A stretch of 14,400 nt of DNA from an uncultured Haloferula sp. (GTDB lineage: Bacteria > Verrucomicrobiota > Verrucomicrobiae > Verrucomicrobiales > Akkermansiaceae), in contig CAMPGU010000081.1 in the NCBI GenBank assembly GCA_946885645.1, positions 1 to 14,400 of the forward strand, read 5' to 3'. A program made the position numbers and the translations under genes. Positions 7,501-14,400 of this stretch are shown piece after piece. A model generated the notes under the pieces. That model was not told the DNA's origin, made no database searches, and worked only from the letters and a program-made list of their open reading frames with translations. Every line of letters starts with the position of its first letter. The stretch's first letter is position 1.

Positions 7501-8569
7501 CGGCTACGCCATCGCGAATCTCAGCGGGAACAATACCATCACCGGGACGATCTCGCTTACCGATGGTGCCGGTCCCACTGCGGTCCAGTCTGATGCCGGT
7601 GCGCTGACGCTCTCGGGCAACATCACGAATGTCATCGCCGCCAACCGCATCCTGATCTTGGAGGGTGCCTCCACGGGGGCCAATATTGTCAGTGGTGTGA
7701 TCTCCAACGGCGTGACCGGAACGACCAGCGTGACCAAGAACGATGCGGGAACTTGGACGCTCTCGGGCACCAATGCCTATACCGGCCCGACCACGGTGAA
7801 TGCCGGGACTCTTTTGATCACGGGCAATGCGGCCGGAGCGACGGGAGCGGTGATCGTCAACAATGGCAGCACCCTCGGTGGAACCGGAGCCCTCGGAGGA
7901 TCGTTGACCGTTGATGCAGGCGGTCATCAAGCGTTCTCCGTGGCCGCCACACCGGGCGCGCAGGTGGCGCGAACCATTTCCGGGGCCTTGACGCTCACGG
8001 CGGGCAATGTTCTGGATCTCACTGCCGCGACGACCCCGGCCGATGGGAGCTATACCTTGCTTACCGCGAACGGCGGAATCACGGGTAGTGCCACCACCGT
8101 CAATCTGAACGGGATCGACGGGGTGGTGTCGGTGGCCGGCAACAGCCTGGTGCTGACCGTGGGTGCTTCCGGTTACGATAGCTGGGCTGCCTCCCAAGGC
8201 CTAACCGAAGCGAACAAGGGGCCGGATCTCGACCCCGAGTTGGATGGCATCGCTAACCTGCTTGAGTTCGTTCTCGGCGGGGAGCCTCTGGCTTCCGACC
8301 CTTCGATCCTGCCCGATCTTGCGGTGACGTCTTCGGACTTCGTCTTCACCTTCACCCGCTCCGACGAGTCGGAGGCGGAGGCCGCATTGGCCTTCCAGTT
8401 CGGCTCGACGCTCGCTGGTTGGACCAACGTCACGATCGGAACGGTTTCCGCCGGCCCAGTCACCGTCACCGAGAATGGGACCGCGCCTGACTCGGTCGTC
8501 GTGACGATCCCGCGCACCAGTGCGGTGGGCGGCAAGTTGTTTGGACGCCTCAACGCCACCACACCATGA
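4526..8569 (+). CDS. Giant exported protein with autotransporter-associated beta-strand repeats
   Basis: A 1347-residue, Gly/Thr/Ser/Asn-rich protein, probably a secreted or surface beta-helix. A long signal peptide (charged region to Lys29, hydrophobic core about 30-48) likely ends at SALA-TN (49/50). Repeats of the autotransporter-associated type (pattern NTYTGPTTI-x-x-G-x-L-x-L) recur at least six times (see separate entry). The body has two blocks that start alike: NLYWD (51) with GTWGTGILW, and LIWTG (561) with NWSHNGSG. The C-terminus (about 1216-1347) is a different module with YDSWAASQGLTEAN and DLDPELDGIANLLEF, as found at the ends of many Verrucomicrobia exoproteins. There is no C-terminal autotransporter beta-barrel and no PEP-CTERM tail, so classical type V secretion is unlikely. 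No Shine-Dalgarno sequence is evident before the ATG. The stop overlaps the GH115 start. Exact role (scaffold, adhesin, carbohydrate binding) is unknown. Confidence 0.88.
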   Translation: MKPQNSVIRNPFSPLALSADKPGSTTRSKLLACALIAAVSVAAPQSALATNLYWDVNAAATGATNSTTAAGTWGTGILWNTDSTGGGGTFTATTTLDDDLTFSAGTNATGNFTVTLSGARQARSIVIEEGNQLTLAGTSTPSLTIGSGGITVTNAARFTAPSSLPSYLLAASQTWTDNSSNVGSAFVTSSLATIAGVDGSGNITLTLDGTHAVNTDGSTIRGFIADGTGNTLSLVKNGTGIWQLYGGAANTNTYSGGTTLNAGELQVNCVTTFAGTTSALGTGGLQINGGTLTARNGNKTIANTVTVGGDFTLNGANAGGNVLTLSGNVDLGGGTRTIAVNATPGAAIISGVISNGGLTKSGTRNLTLEAANTYTGPTTITDGTLTLTNPTPIDSSSGVSINGSGAKLVSIGFGTVVPAITLTQGSVDGDGVFNSLTVADAIGNAIAAGAGAPVPLQVNTLTFQGAATLNLRASGTVSDQYLTITNLTTSAAADVVINATNTAGVWTSGTDYPLIEFDNYTSAGDASHFTLGTVAGLNPTQTAELVNTGSAIVLRVAAESLIWTGLQSADWTTQTVGGLRNWSHNGSGVEFTTNSAVTFDDTAARFEINLAENVSPSAVVVDNGFFSDYTISSTGGFGIQTGALAKSGDGALILTTNNAYTGPTTINAGLLELTGAGSIAASSSISNNGLLVLNPTGGPNVYPNPIGGTGSLSKEGSAPLTLAGANTFTGAFTLEGGALNINSATAVGEGPGAFVLNGGSIDNTSGSAIASASTKPQTWNADVLFTGSSSLEMGTGTVTVSGADAVRTVTISNGTLAVGELKAPLHGLTKEGPGTVAFASTGAGGASSVIAGTLTVNGGTVQICRTGADAAGSGDFTAAGLSGSGTVVNGAAIERWLFVNNTDTHTFSGTLANGGTGALGLNKLGTGTLNLTTANSYTGATTVAAGYLNVQNGSALGGSTVSVRTLTGGLQLQGGVTLANNFLTSNDGSGASGYAIANLSGNNTITGTISLTDGAGPTAVQSDAGALTLSGNITNVIAANRILILEGASTGANIVSGVISNGVTGTTSVTKNDAGTWTLSGTNAYTGPTTVNAGTLLITGNAAGATGAVIVNNGSTLGGTGALGGSLTVDAGGHQAFSVAATPGAQVARTISGALTLTAGNVLDLTAATTPADGSYTLLTANGGITGSATTVNLNGIDGVVSVAGNSLVLTVGASGYDSWAASQGLTEANKGPDLDPELDGIANLLEFVLGGEPLASDPSILPDLAVTSSDFVFTFTRSDESEAEAALAFQFGSTLAGWTNVTIGTVSAGPVTVTENGTAPDSVVVTIPRTSAVGGKLFGRLNATTP
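4676..5686 (+). repeat. Long direct repeat, copy 1 (paralogous N-terminal block)
   Basis: This stretch encodes residues 51-387 of the first repeat protein and matches 12981-13988 of the second in order and nearly without gaps, at roughly two-thirds or more amino-acid identity by eye. Identical DNA runs include 5231-5262 with 13539-13570 (32 nt) and 5444-5477 with 13752-13785 (34 nt). Such runs could support recombination that deletes the GH115 gene. Confidence 0.85.
5267..7822 (+). repeat. Dispersed autotransporter-associated beta-strand repeat units
   Basis: Six clear units of about 20-25 residues recur within the 4526 gene: 5267-5326, 5618-5686, 6479-6547, 6683-6751, 7310-7378 and 7754-7822. 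Each has the core N-x-[YF]-[TS]-G-x-[TF]-T-[ILV]-x-x-G-x-L and is usually preceded by a leucine/threonine strand. They fit one turn each of a right-handed beta-helix. Spacing is irregular (about 65 to 210 residues), with more degenerate strands between the clear units. Confidence 0.8.
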
Positions 8570-8571
8570 TG
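8566..8571 (+). promoter_or_regulatory. ATGA stop/start overlap (translational coupling)
   Basis: The ATG at 8566-8568 overlaps the TGA stop (8567-8569) of the repeat-protein gene, and a second in-frame ATG follows directly at 8569-8571. No Shine-Dalgarno-like sequence is visible in the preceding 30 nt, so the enzyme is probably translated by ribosomes that finish the upstream gene and reinitiate. Confidence 0.85.
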
Positions 8572-11500
8572 CACTTAAACCGCTCGGGCTGCTCGAGGGT
8601 CAGCCCGGGCGGTCCTCCGCTGCTCGTGCAGCTGGTCTTCGCAATGGTCGCGCTTGCCGGGTCTCTCTCGGCGGCTCCCTACATGCCAGCGTCCTTCCTG
8701 CCGGTCACCGAGGTGGCGGCACCGGGGTCGTTCCAGATCGCTGGCGCCGGCTCACCGGTGCCGATCCATCATAGTGCGGACGACGCAGTGGTTGTCGGGG
8801 TCGCGGCGGAAGCACTCCGCGGCGATGTCGAGCGCGTCACCGGCCAGATTCCCGTGGTCTCCACCGCGCAGCCATCGTCTTCCAAGGCGATCCTGATCGG
8901 CACGCTGGGACAGAGCGACTTGATCGACGGCCTCGTCGCCGCCGGCAAGCTGGATGTCAGCGCGATCCAAGGACAGTGGGAGGCTTATATTGCGGCGGTT
9001 GTGGAAAGTCCTCTTGCCGGGATGGACCGGGCTTTGGTGATTGCGGGAAGCGATCGGCGCGGCACGGCCTTCGGTGTTTTTGGACTGTCGGAGGCCATGG
9101 GAGTCTCGCCTTGGTACTGGTGGGGCGATGTCCCGGTGGTGCAGAAGGCATCGCTGCATGTCGGGGGAGGTGTGTTCCATGCGCCATCACCTGCGGTGAA
9201 GTATCGGGGCATCTTCATCAATGACGAAGATTGGGGACTCGAACCTTGGGCGCGCCAAACCTTCGACCCCGTGGGGGACGTCGGCCCGACCACCTATGCG
9301 AAGGTCTTCGAGCTGCTGCTGCGGCTTCATGCGAACTACATCTGGCCGGCGATGCATCCGAGCACCCGGCCCTTCTACACCGTGGCGGGAGACCGGGAGA
9401 TCGCGGACGACTACGCCATCGTGATGGGCACGTCTCACCACGAGCCGATGCTGAGAAATACCTTGGAGTACAGCGAGTCCACCCTCGGGCCCTACAACTA
9501 CTGGACGAACCGGCAGGGCGTTGCCGACTTCTGGGAACAGCGGGTCGTGGAGACCGCCGGGCAGGAGAACATCTACACCGTCGGCATGCGGGGCCTCTCG
9601 GATGGAAGCATCGCCGCCCCGGCGGGCACGACCACCACGCAGAAACGGGACATGATCCAGAATGTGATCATCCCCGATCAGCGCCAGATGCTCTCGGAGC
9701 ATGTGAATGCGGATCCGACGCAGGTGGCCCAGGTGTATGTGCCCTACAAGGAGGCTTTGCTCCAGTATCAGGCGGGTCTCCAGCTTCCGGATGATGTGAC
9801 CTTGGTTTGGCCGGACGACAACCACGGCTACATCCGCCAGCTATCCAACAGCGCCGAGCGCGCGCGAAGCGGGGGATCGGGCGTTTACTACCACCTTTCC
9901 TATTGGGGTGCCCCGGCGAACTACCTTTGGCTCCTGACCACGCCGCCGGGGATCGTCCGCTCCGAGATGCTCAAGGCATGGGACTACGGTGCGCGCCGTA
10001 TCTGGATCGCCAATGTAGGGGACATCAAACCGGGCGAGATCGGGATGGAGTTCTTCCTGCGCCTGGCGCGGAACCCGGAAGCATTCCGGGATTTCGACCA
10101 GCATGCGTGGTTCGCCGAGTGGGCCGGCCGCACCTTCGGACCGACCCATGCGGACGCAATCGCCGGGCTGATGGAGGAGTATCACCGCTTGAACATCGCG
10201 GTGCGTCCGGAGCATCTCAGCCGCACGAGCAGCGGGTTCGATTTCACCGGCAATGGTGACGAGGCACAACGGAGGCTCGACGCTTTCGCCGCGCTCCAGG
10301 CTGCGGCGGACGGGCTTTATGCCGCGCTTCCTGCCGAACAGCAGGCCGCCTTCTACGAGATGGTGCTCTATCCCATCCGCGGCTCGCACTTGCACAACCG
10401 CAAGATCTTGCTCGCCGAGCGCAGCCGCCTGTGGGCGAGCCAAGGCAGGGCCGCTACCAATGCGTTGGCGGCTGCTGCGCAAGCGGCGCAGTCCGCGCTT
10501 CAGGGCGAAACGACCTTCTACAACCAAAGCAACGCCGGAGGGAAGTGGAAGGGCATGATTACCTCCACGACCACGGGAGCGGCCAGCGCGCCCTTCCTCA
10601 TGCCAGCGACGGGAACTTATGGGGCTCCGGCGGTGGCCGGGCTTGGAGTGGCGGTGGAAGGTTCCGCATCCCCGGTGCCGGAGGGAACCGCGGGAGTGCT
10701 GCCTGCCTTCAATCCGGTGGCGGACGCGGAGTATTTCATCGATGTCTTCAACACTGGCTCCGCCGCCTTGGCATGGACGGCCCAGGCCAGCCACCCTTGG
10801 ATCAGCCTGAGCCAATCCAACGGTGAAGGAGACGCGCGGATCATGGTGGGCGTGGATTGGGAAAAGGTGCCCCGCGGTCATGCGATTCCGGGCACCATCA
10901 CGATCCAAGGAGCGGGCTCGAGCCGCACGGTGAAGGTCGCTTCCTTCTATCCGCTCTCTCTCAATCCCGCGACCCTCCCGGCGGCCGTGGAGAACAATGG
11001 ATCGCTTGTGATCGAAGCGGAGGACTTCACCAGCTTCTCCGATCGTGCCGATGGTGCCGGCTGGCGGCGCGTCGATGGTGCCGCGGCTTCGGGTGACGGC
11101 ATGAGCGTCCAGCCGCTCACCATTCCGAGCATCGATCCATCGGAGGTCCTTGCCAACTCGCCCTCCCTGACCTGGCGCTTCCATGCTTTCGAACGTGGAT
11201 CCACCCGCATCCGGATGGAGTGCCTGCCAACGCACCGGATCACTTCGGAGCACCCGGGTTGCCGCTACGCGATCTCCTTGAATGGCGATATCCCCCGGAT
11301 CGTGGACATCGATGCCGATGAGAATTCCGGAGCGTGGAGTGCCAATGTCCTGCGCGCTGCGGCTCACGGGCTTTCCTATCATGTCATCTCCACCGCGGGT
11401 CTCCAAACGCTGCAGGTCTGGATGATCGATCCGGGGGTGGTGCTGGACCGGATCCATGTGACGCTTCAGCCGGGCGGCTTCGAGGCGGAAGCAATGGTGG

Positions 11501-12756
11501 CGAGCCATACCGCGGGCCGGGTCTATCGTTCCTTTGCCGAGGCGGAGGCGAGCGGGGGAGAGGCCGTCGCCCTGGAGTCGGTCAATGTCGGCGACCAGAT
11601 GACGCTCGAATTGCCCGCGGTGGCTACGGGGAGCTTCGACCTGAAGCTGCGCGTCAAGCAATCGACCAACCGCGGCCGGATCCAGCTCTCCCTGGCCGAT
11701 AGTGCCGCGGGACCATTCGTCAACATCGGCCCCGAGCTCGACCTCTACAGTGCGACAGCCGGTTACGCGGACCTTTCACCGATCCGGGTGGCATTCGCCG
11801 CGCCGGGGAACAAGTTCCTGCGCTTCACGGTCACTGGAAGAAACTCCGCCAACACCTCGGGCCAATCATGGATCACCGCGGACCGGATCGGTCTGGTCGC
11901 AACGAATTCACCGCCGCCCTCGCTGATCGAGTCCGAGAACGTGAGCAGGACCGGCACGGCGGGAAGAACCCTCCGCGTCTTCTCCGACGCCGCGGCGAGC
12001 GCCGGAGCGGCCGTCGCGCTAGAGTCCACCACGGTCGGCGATCAGGTTACCTTCTCGCTGCCCGGGGTTGCTGCGGGAGCCCACGACCTCACGGTGCGGG
12101 TGAAGAAACACAGCAACCGCGGTATGGTTCAACTCGCGGTGGCCGATGCCGCAGAAGGCCCCTTCACGAACTTCGGGGGAATCGTGGACCTGTACGGCGC
12201 TTCGGAGCACTTCGCGGACCTTCCGACGATGCGGTTTACGGCTGCATCCGCCGGGACGAAGTTCCTGCGCTTCACGGTGACAGGCCGCAACGCAGCCGCC
12301 ACTTCGTCCTGGATCGCGGTGGATCGCTTCAACCTTCAGCCCGTCGATGCCGGCCTCTCGCTGCAGCCGGTGCAAGATTGGCGATGGAAGTATTTCGGTA
12401 CTTTCGAGTCGCAGGATGATGCCGCCGACGATGCCGATCCGGACCACGATGGCCTCTGCAACCTGCTTGAGTATGCGTGCGGCGATCACCCGACCATGAC
12501 GAACGCGGCTCCCTGGCATGGCTTTCTTGCGGAGGACCGCCTGGGCATCACCTTCCCCCGCCGCCGGGATGCGGTGGACGTGATCTATCGCGTGCGGGCA
12601 AGCGGGGATTTGGCGACGGAAACCGAGATCTGGAGCAGTGCCAACGTACCATATCCGGGCGGGGAGTCCGGGAGCGTGATGACCACGGTCTTCGATTCCG
12701 AATCGACCCTCGACCACCGTGCCCGCTTCCTCCGCCTCGAAGTGCTCCGGCCTTGA
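8566..12756 (+). CDS. Secreted GH115 family alpha-glucuronidase
   Basis: A 1396-residue enzyme expected to remove terminal (4-O-methyl-)glucuronic acid from glucuronoxylan or related polysaccharides. A signal peptide (hydrophobic core about 19-34) likely ends near SLSA-AP (36/37). The GH115 core (about 45-650) shows KYRGIFINDEDWGLEPWA (212-229), ANYIWPAMHP (256-265), GTSHHEPM (288-295), MRGLSDG (341-347), VWPDDNHGYIRQLS (414-427) and GDIKPGEIGMEFF (485-497). By spacing, Arg342, Asp346, Glu396, Asp417, Asn419 and Asn483 match pocket residues recalled from the Bacteroides enzyme; none appears missing. A beta-sandwich-like insert (about 718-795) precedes the GH115 C-terminal domain (about 812-968, starting SLVIEAEDF). 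Two tandem CBM-like repeats (972-1110, 1119-1258) and an Asp-rich terminal module (1268-1396, DADPDHDGLCNLLEY) follow; these make it longer than usual. Substrate is inferred from the family. No lipobox. Confidence 0.93.
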   Translation: MMHLNRSGCSRVSPGGPPLLVQLVFAMVALAGSLSAAPYMPASFLPVTEVAAPGSFQIAGAGSPVPIHHSADDAVVVGVAAEALRGDVERVTGQIPVVSTAQPSSSKAILIGTLGQSDLIDGLVAAGKLDVSAIQGQWEAYIAAVVESPLAGMDRALVIAGSDRRGTAFGVFGLSEAMGVSPWYWWGDVPVVQKASLHVGGGVFHAPSPAVKYRGIFINDEDWGLEPWARQTFDPVGDVGPTTYAKVFELLLRLHANYIWPAMHPSTRPFYTVAGDREIADDYAIVMGTSHHEPMLRNTLEYSESTLGPYNYWTNRQGVADFWEQRVVETAGQENIYTVGMRGLSDGSIAAPAGTTTTQKRDMIQNVIIPDQRQMLSEHVNADPTQVAQVYVPYKEALLQYQAGLQLPDDVTLVWPDDNHGYIRQLSNSAERARSGGSGVYYHLSYWGAPANYLWLLTTPPGIVRSEMLKAWDYGARRIWIANVGDIKPGEIGMEFFLRLARNPEAFRDFDQHAWFAEWAGRTFGPTHADAIAGLMEEYHRLNIAVRPEHLSRTSSGFDFTGNGDEAQRRLDAFAALQAAADGLYAALPAEQQAAFYEMVLYPIRGSHLHNRKILLAERSRLWASQGRAATNALAAAAQAAQSALQGETTFYNQSNAGGKWKGMITSTTTGAASAPFLMPATGTYGAPAVAGLGVAVEGSASPVPEGTAGVLPAFNPVADAEYFIDVFNTGSAALAWTAQASHPWISLSQSNGEGDARIMVGVDWEKVPRGHAIPGTITIQGAGSSRTVKVASFYPLSLNPATLPAAVENNGSLVIEAEDFTSFSDRADGAGWRRVDGAAASGDGMSVQPLTIPSIDPSEVLANSPSLTWRFHAFERGSTRIRMECLPTHRITSEHPGCRYAISLNGDIPRIVDIDADENSGAWSANVLRAAAHGLSYHVISTAGLQTLQVWMIDPGVVLDRIHVTLQPGGFEAEAMVASHTAGRVYRSFAEAEASGGEAVALESVNVGDQMTLELPAVATGSFDLKLRVKQSTNRGRIQLSLADSAAGPFVNIGPELDLYSATAGYADLSPIRVAFAAPGNKFLRFTVTGRNSANTSGQSWITADRIGLVATNSPPPSLIESENVSRTGTAGRTLRVFSDAAASAGAAVALESTTVGDQVTFSLPGVAAGAHDLTVRVKKHSNRGMVQLAVADAAEGPFTNFGGIVDLYGASEHFADLPTMRFTAASAGTKFLRFTVTGRNAAATSSWIAVDRFNLQPVDAGLSLQPVQDWRWKYFGTFESQDDAADDADPDHDGLCNLLEYACGDHPTMTNAAPWHGFLAEDRLGITFPRRRDAVDVIYRVRASGDLATETEIWSSANVPYPGGESGSVMTTVFDSESTLDHRARFLRLEVLRP
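11479..11895 (+). repeat. CBM-like domain repeat, copy A
   Basis: Encodes residues 972-1110 of the GH115 protein. Shared landmarks with copy B are ALES-x-x-VGDQ, L-x-V-RVK, SNRG/TNRG, ADxAxGPF, DLYxA and KFLRFTVTGRN. The pattern is that of Verrucomicrobia carbohydrate-binding-like beta-sandwich domains, but binding is not shown by the sequence. Confidence 0.75.
11920..12339 (+). repeat. CBM-like domain repeat, copy B
   Basis: Encodes residues 1119-1258, joined to copy A by a short Pro-rich linker (SPPPS). About half the positions match copy A by eye. The DNA run AAGTTCCTGCGCTTCACGGT is identical in both copies (11812-11831 and 12259-12278), which supports internal duplication. Confidence 0.75.
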
Positions 12757-12860
12757 GCCGAAGAAAGGCTGTCGGGTTACCGGCCGAAAATCCGCCAAGG
12801 ATCATGAAGGGACCTCCGCTTCACCGGCTCGGAGCGTCCATCCTCCCTAACAGAACGTCC
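12757..12860. other. Short gap between GH115 and the second repeat-protein gene
   Basis: A 104-bp gap with no clear terminator or promoter. An ATG at 12804 is in frame with the next gene and would add 19 residues before the ATG at 12861; the AAGG at 12797-12800 is too close to it to be a good Shine-Dalgarno sequence. The short gap leaves open that the next gene belongs to the same operon. Confidence 0.5.
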
Positions 12861-14400
12861 ATGAAACCCACTCCCATCGTCAAAGCATCCAAGCTGAACC
12901 TGCAGCGCACATTTTGGAAACGCAGCCTGCTGCTGGCAGCAGGAACCTCCGCCATCGCCTATCAGTCCGCTCCCGCAGCCAATCTCTATTGGGACAGCGA
13001 CGGCACCACGGCGGGCGCAGCCGCCGCCACCACGGCCGCGGGAACATGGGGCACGAGTAACTTTTGGAACACCGATTCCACCGGCGGTGCCAGCGGGGTC
13101 TTCACCCCCGTCACGACGATTGCCGACGATGTGTTCTTCTCGGCCGGCACCGATGCCACCGGCAACTATACGGTGACCCTCACCGGAGCGCAGTCGGCCC
13201 GGAGCATCACGGTGGAGGAAGGCAATCAGCTCGGCCTTGCGGGCACCGCCACCCCCTCGCTGACCTTGGGGAGCGGTGGCATTACGGTGGGTAACTCGGC
13301 GAGGTTGACCACGGCGGCGAGCCTTGCGTCGCTCCAGTTGTCCGGCAGCCAGACATGGACGAACAACAGCAGCAGTGCCTCGTCCGCTTTCGTCACGAGT
13401 TCGTCCGCCACCATCGCAGGCGTGGCGAGCACGGGAAACATTGTCTTCACCCTGGATGGCACCCATGCGGTCAGCACCGACGGCAGCACGATCCGCGGGA
13501 TCATCGCCGATGGCACCGGCAACACCCTTGGTGTCGTGAAGAACGGCACCGGCATCTGGCAGTTGTACGGGGGCACCGGCAACGCCAATACCTATAGCGG
13601 CGGCACCACTCTGAACGCGGGCGAATTGCAGATCAACAGCGTGAGCACGTTCATGGGCACCACTTCCGCTCTGGGAACGGGAGGGCTGACCATCAACGGC
13701 GGGATCCTCACATCGCGGAATGGTAGCAAGACGCTCGCCAACGCGGTAACCGTGGGCGGCGATTTCACGCTCAACGGTGCCAATGGCGGTGGCAATCTGC
13801 TAACCCTCTCCGGTTCCGTGAATCTCGGCGGCGGCACCCGCACGGTCACGGTGGCCGCGGCCGGCGGCGCTGCCATCTCCGGCGGGATTTCCAACGGCGG
13901 GCTCACCAAGGCCGGAACCTCGACTCTTACTCTCAACGGAACGAATACCTACACCGGGGCCACGACGGTGAGCGGCGGGACCTTGGCGTTGGGTGCAACG
14001 GGGTCGATTTCGAATTCCTCGGGAGTCGTTCTGAATGGCGGCACCTTCAATGTCTCGGCGGTGGTCGGGGGCTATGCGCTCGGCGGGGGCCAGTCGCTCA
14101 GCGGCAGCGGTGCCGTGACCGGCGACCTTACGATCAACGGCACCCTGGCCATCGGTTCCTCGCCCGGCACCATCACCTTCAACGACGACCTGATCCTGGG
14201 GCTCGGCTCCACTTCGAACTTTGAATTCACCGGCGCGTCGTTCGCCGCGGGCACCTTCGATCTGGCGCTCGGTGGCACGGGGGTTCAGGCAATGGCCTTC
14301 GGCGGAACTCTCAACTTGCTCTTCGACGCCGGTGAAACCTACGCGAACAACTCGACGGTGAAGATCTTCGACTTCGAAACCTACTCCGGCACCTTCACCG
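12861..14400 (+). CDS. Second exported beta-strand-repeat protein (partial, runs off the right edge)
   Basis: The first 513 residues of a paralogue of the 4526 gene product. A signal peptide (FWKRSLLLAAGTSAIAYQSA) probably ends near PAA (39/40), just before NLYWD (41). Residues 41-376 follow the first protein closely, including GTWGTSNFWNTDSTGG, DGTHAVSTDGSTIRG and KNGTGIWQLYGG, and two repeat units (about 242-259 and 355-376). After that the two proteins part: here comes a short block ending in GDLTINGTLAIGSSPGTITF (421-440), a design that usually precedes the end of smaller beta-helix proteins, often with a PEP-CTERM tail. That end is outside the window. The ATG at 12861 (MKP, as in the paralogue) is preferred over the in-frame ATG at 12804; neither has a good Shine-Dalgarno sequence. 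Exported scaffold or adhesin is inferred. Confidence 0.85.
   Translation, partial: MKPTPIVKASKLNLQRTFWKRSLLLAAGTSAIAYQSAPAANLYWDSDGTTAGAAAATTAAGTWGTSNFWNTDSTGGASGVFTPVTTIADDVFFSAGTDATGNYTVTLTGAQSARSITVEEGNQLGLAGTATPSLTLGSGGITVGNSARLTTAASLASLQLSGSQTWTNNSSSASSAFVTSSSATIAGVASTGNIVFTLDGTHAVSTDGSTIRGIIADGTGNTLGVVKNGTGIWQLYGGTGNANTYSGGTTLNAGELQINSVSTFMGTTSALGTGGLTINGGILTSRNGSKTLANAVTVGGDFTLNGANGGGNLLTLSGSVNLGGGTRTVTVAAAGGAAISGGISNGGLTKAGTSTLTLNGTNTYTGATTVSGGTLALGATGSISNSSGVVLNGGTFNVSAVVGGYALGGGQSLSGSGAVTGDLTINGTLAIGSSPGTITFNDDLILGLGSTSNFEFTGASFAAGTFDLALGGTGVQAMAFGGTLNLLFDAGETYANNSTVKIFDFETYSGTFT
12981..13988 (+). repeat. Long direct repeat, copy 2 (paralogous N-terminal block)
   Basis: Encodes residues 41-376 of the second repeat protein and is the partner of 4676-5686, in the same orientation about 7.3 kb downstream of the end of that copy. 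Similarity falls off sharply after the second repeat unit (about 13988). Confidence 0.85.

Noticed and set aside
5267..7822. CRISPR array or DNA-level tandem repeat
   Set aside because: The repeats are conserved as protein motifs, irregularly spaced and variable in DNA, all within one reading frame.
4526..8569. Classical type V autotransporter
   Set aside because: The repeats carry the autotransporter-associated name, but no C-terminal beta-barrel translocator is present; the end is an Asp-rich module.
8566..8680. GH115 as a lipoprotein because of Cys9 near the start
   Set aside because: Cys9 lies before the hydrophobic core and is not in a lipobox; a signal peptidase I site near residue 36 fits better.
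9841..11661. Long minus-strand open frame (606 codons) opposite GH115
   Set aside because: The + strand has unmistakable GH115 motifs; the opposite frame is a compositional shadow with no known domain.

Overview
The window looks like a chromosomal segment of a GC-rich Verrucomicrobiota bacterium, most likely Verrucomicrobiaceae (Luteolibacter/Haloferula-like). This rests on family content, not on a marker gene. It has an ECF sigma factor of the Planctomycetes/Verrucomicrobia type fused in an operon to a membrane Ser/Thr kinase. It also has very large exported proteins built of autotransporter-associated beta-strand repeats, and C-terminal modules with a calcium-loop-like D-x-D-P-x-x-D-G-x-x-N-L-L-E signature. 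All recognised genes lie on the + strand.

Layout. 1-318: no convincing gene; a terminator-like hairpin at 72-93 and an inverted repeat at 228-250. 319-3155: sigma factor gene and kinase gene, 2 bp apart, with the kinase Shine-Dalgarno sequence inside the end of the sigma gene. 3156-3621: a 466-bp gap without a credible gene but with at least four strong inverted repeats. 3622-4464: an orphan NarL/FixJ-type response regulator whose receiver has Arg in place of the conserved Lys. 4526-8569: a 1347-residue exported beta-strand-repeat protein. 8566-12756: a 1396-residue GH115 alpha-glucuronidase whose start codon overlaps the previous stop codon (ATGA). 12861 to beyond the right edge: a second beta-strand-repeat protein whose first ~375 residues closely match those of the 4526 gene.

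Working model (inference). The beta-strand-repeat protein and GH115 are made from one message by coupled translation, are both exported by signal peptides, and carry related C-terminal modules. This suggests they act together at the cell surface or outside the cell, the repeat protein as scaffold or adhesin and the enzyme removing (methyl)glucuronic acid from glucuronoxylan or a similar polysaccharide. The 3' paralogue may be a further scaffold. The upstream sigma/kinase pair is an independent regulatory unit: its sigma region 2.2 lacks the usual acidic motif and has threonines there, so phosphorylation by the neighbouring kinase could switch it on. Nothing in the sequence proves that this switch or the orphan regulator controls the scaffold-enzyme operon. 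No RNA genes, insertion sequences, CRISPR arrays or prophage genes were seen.
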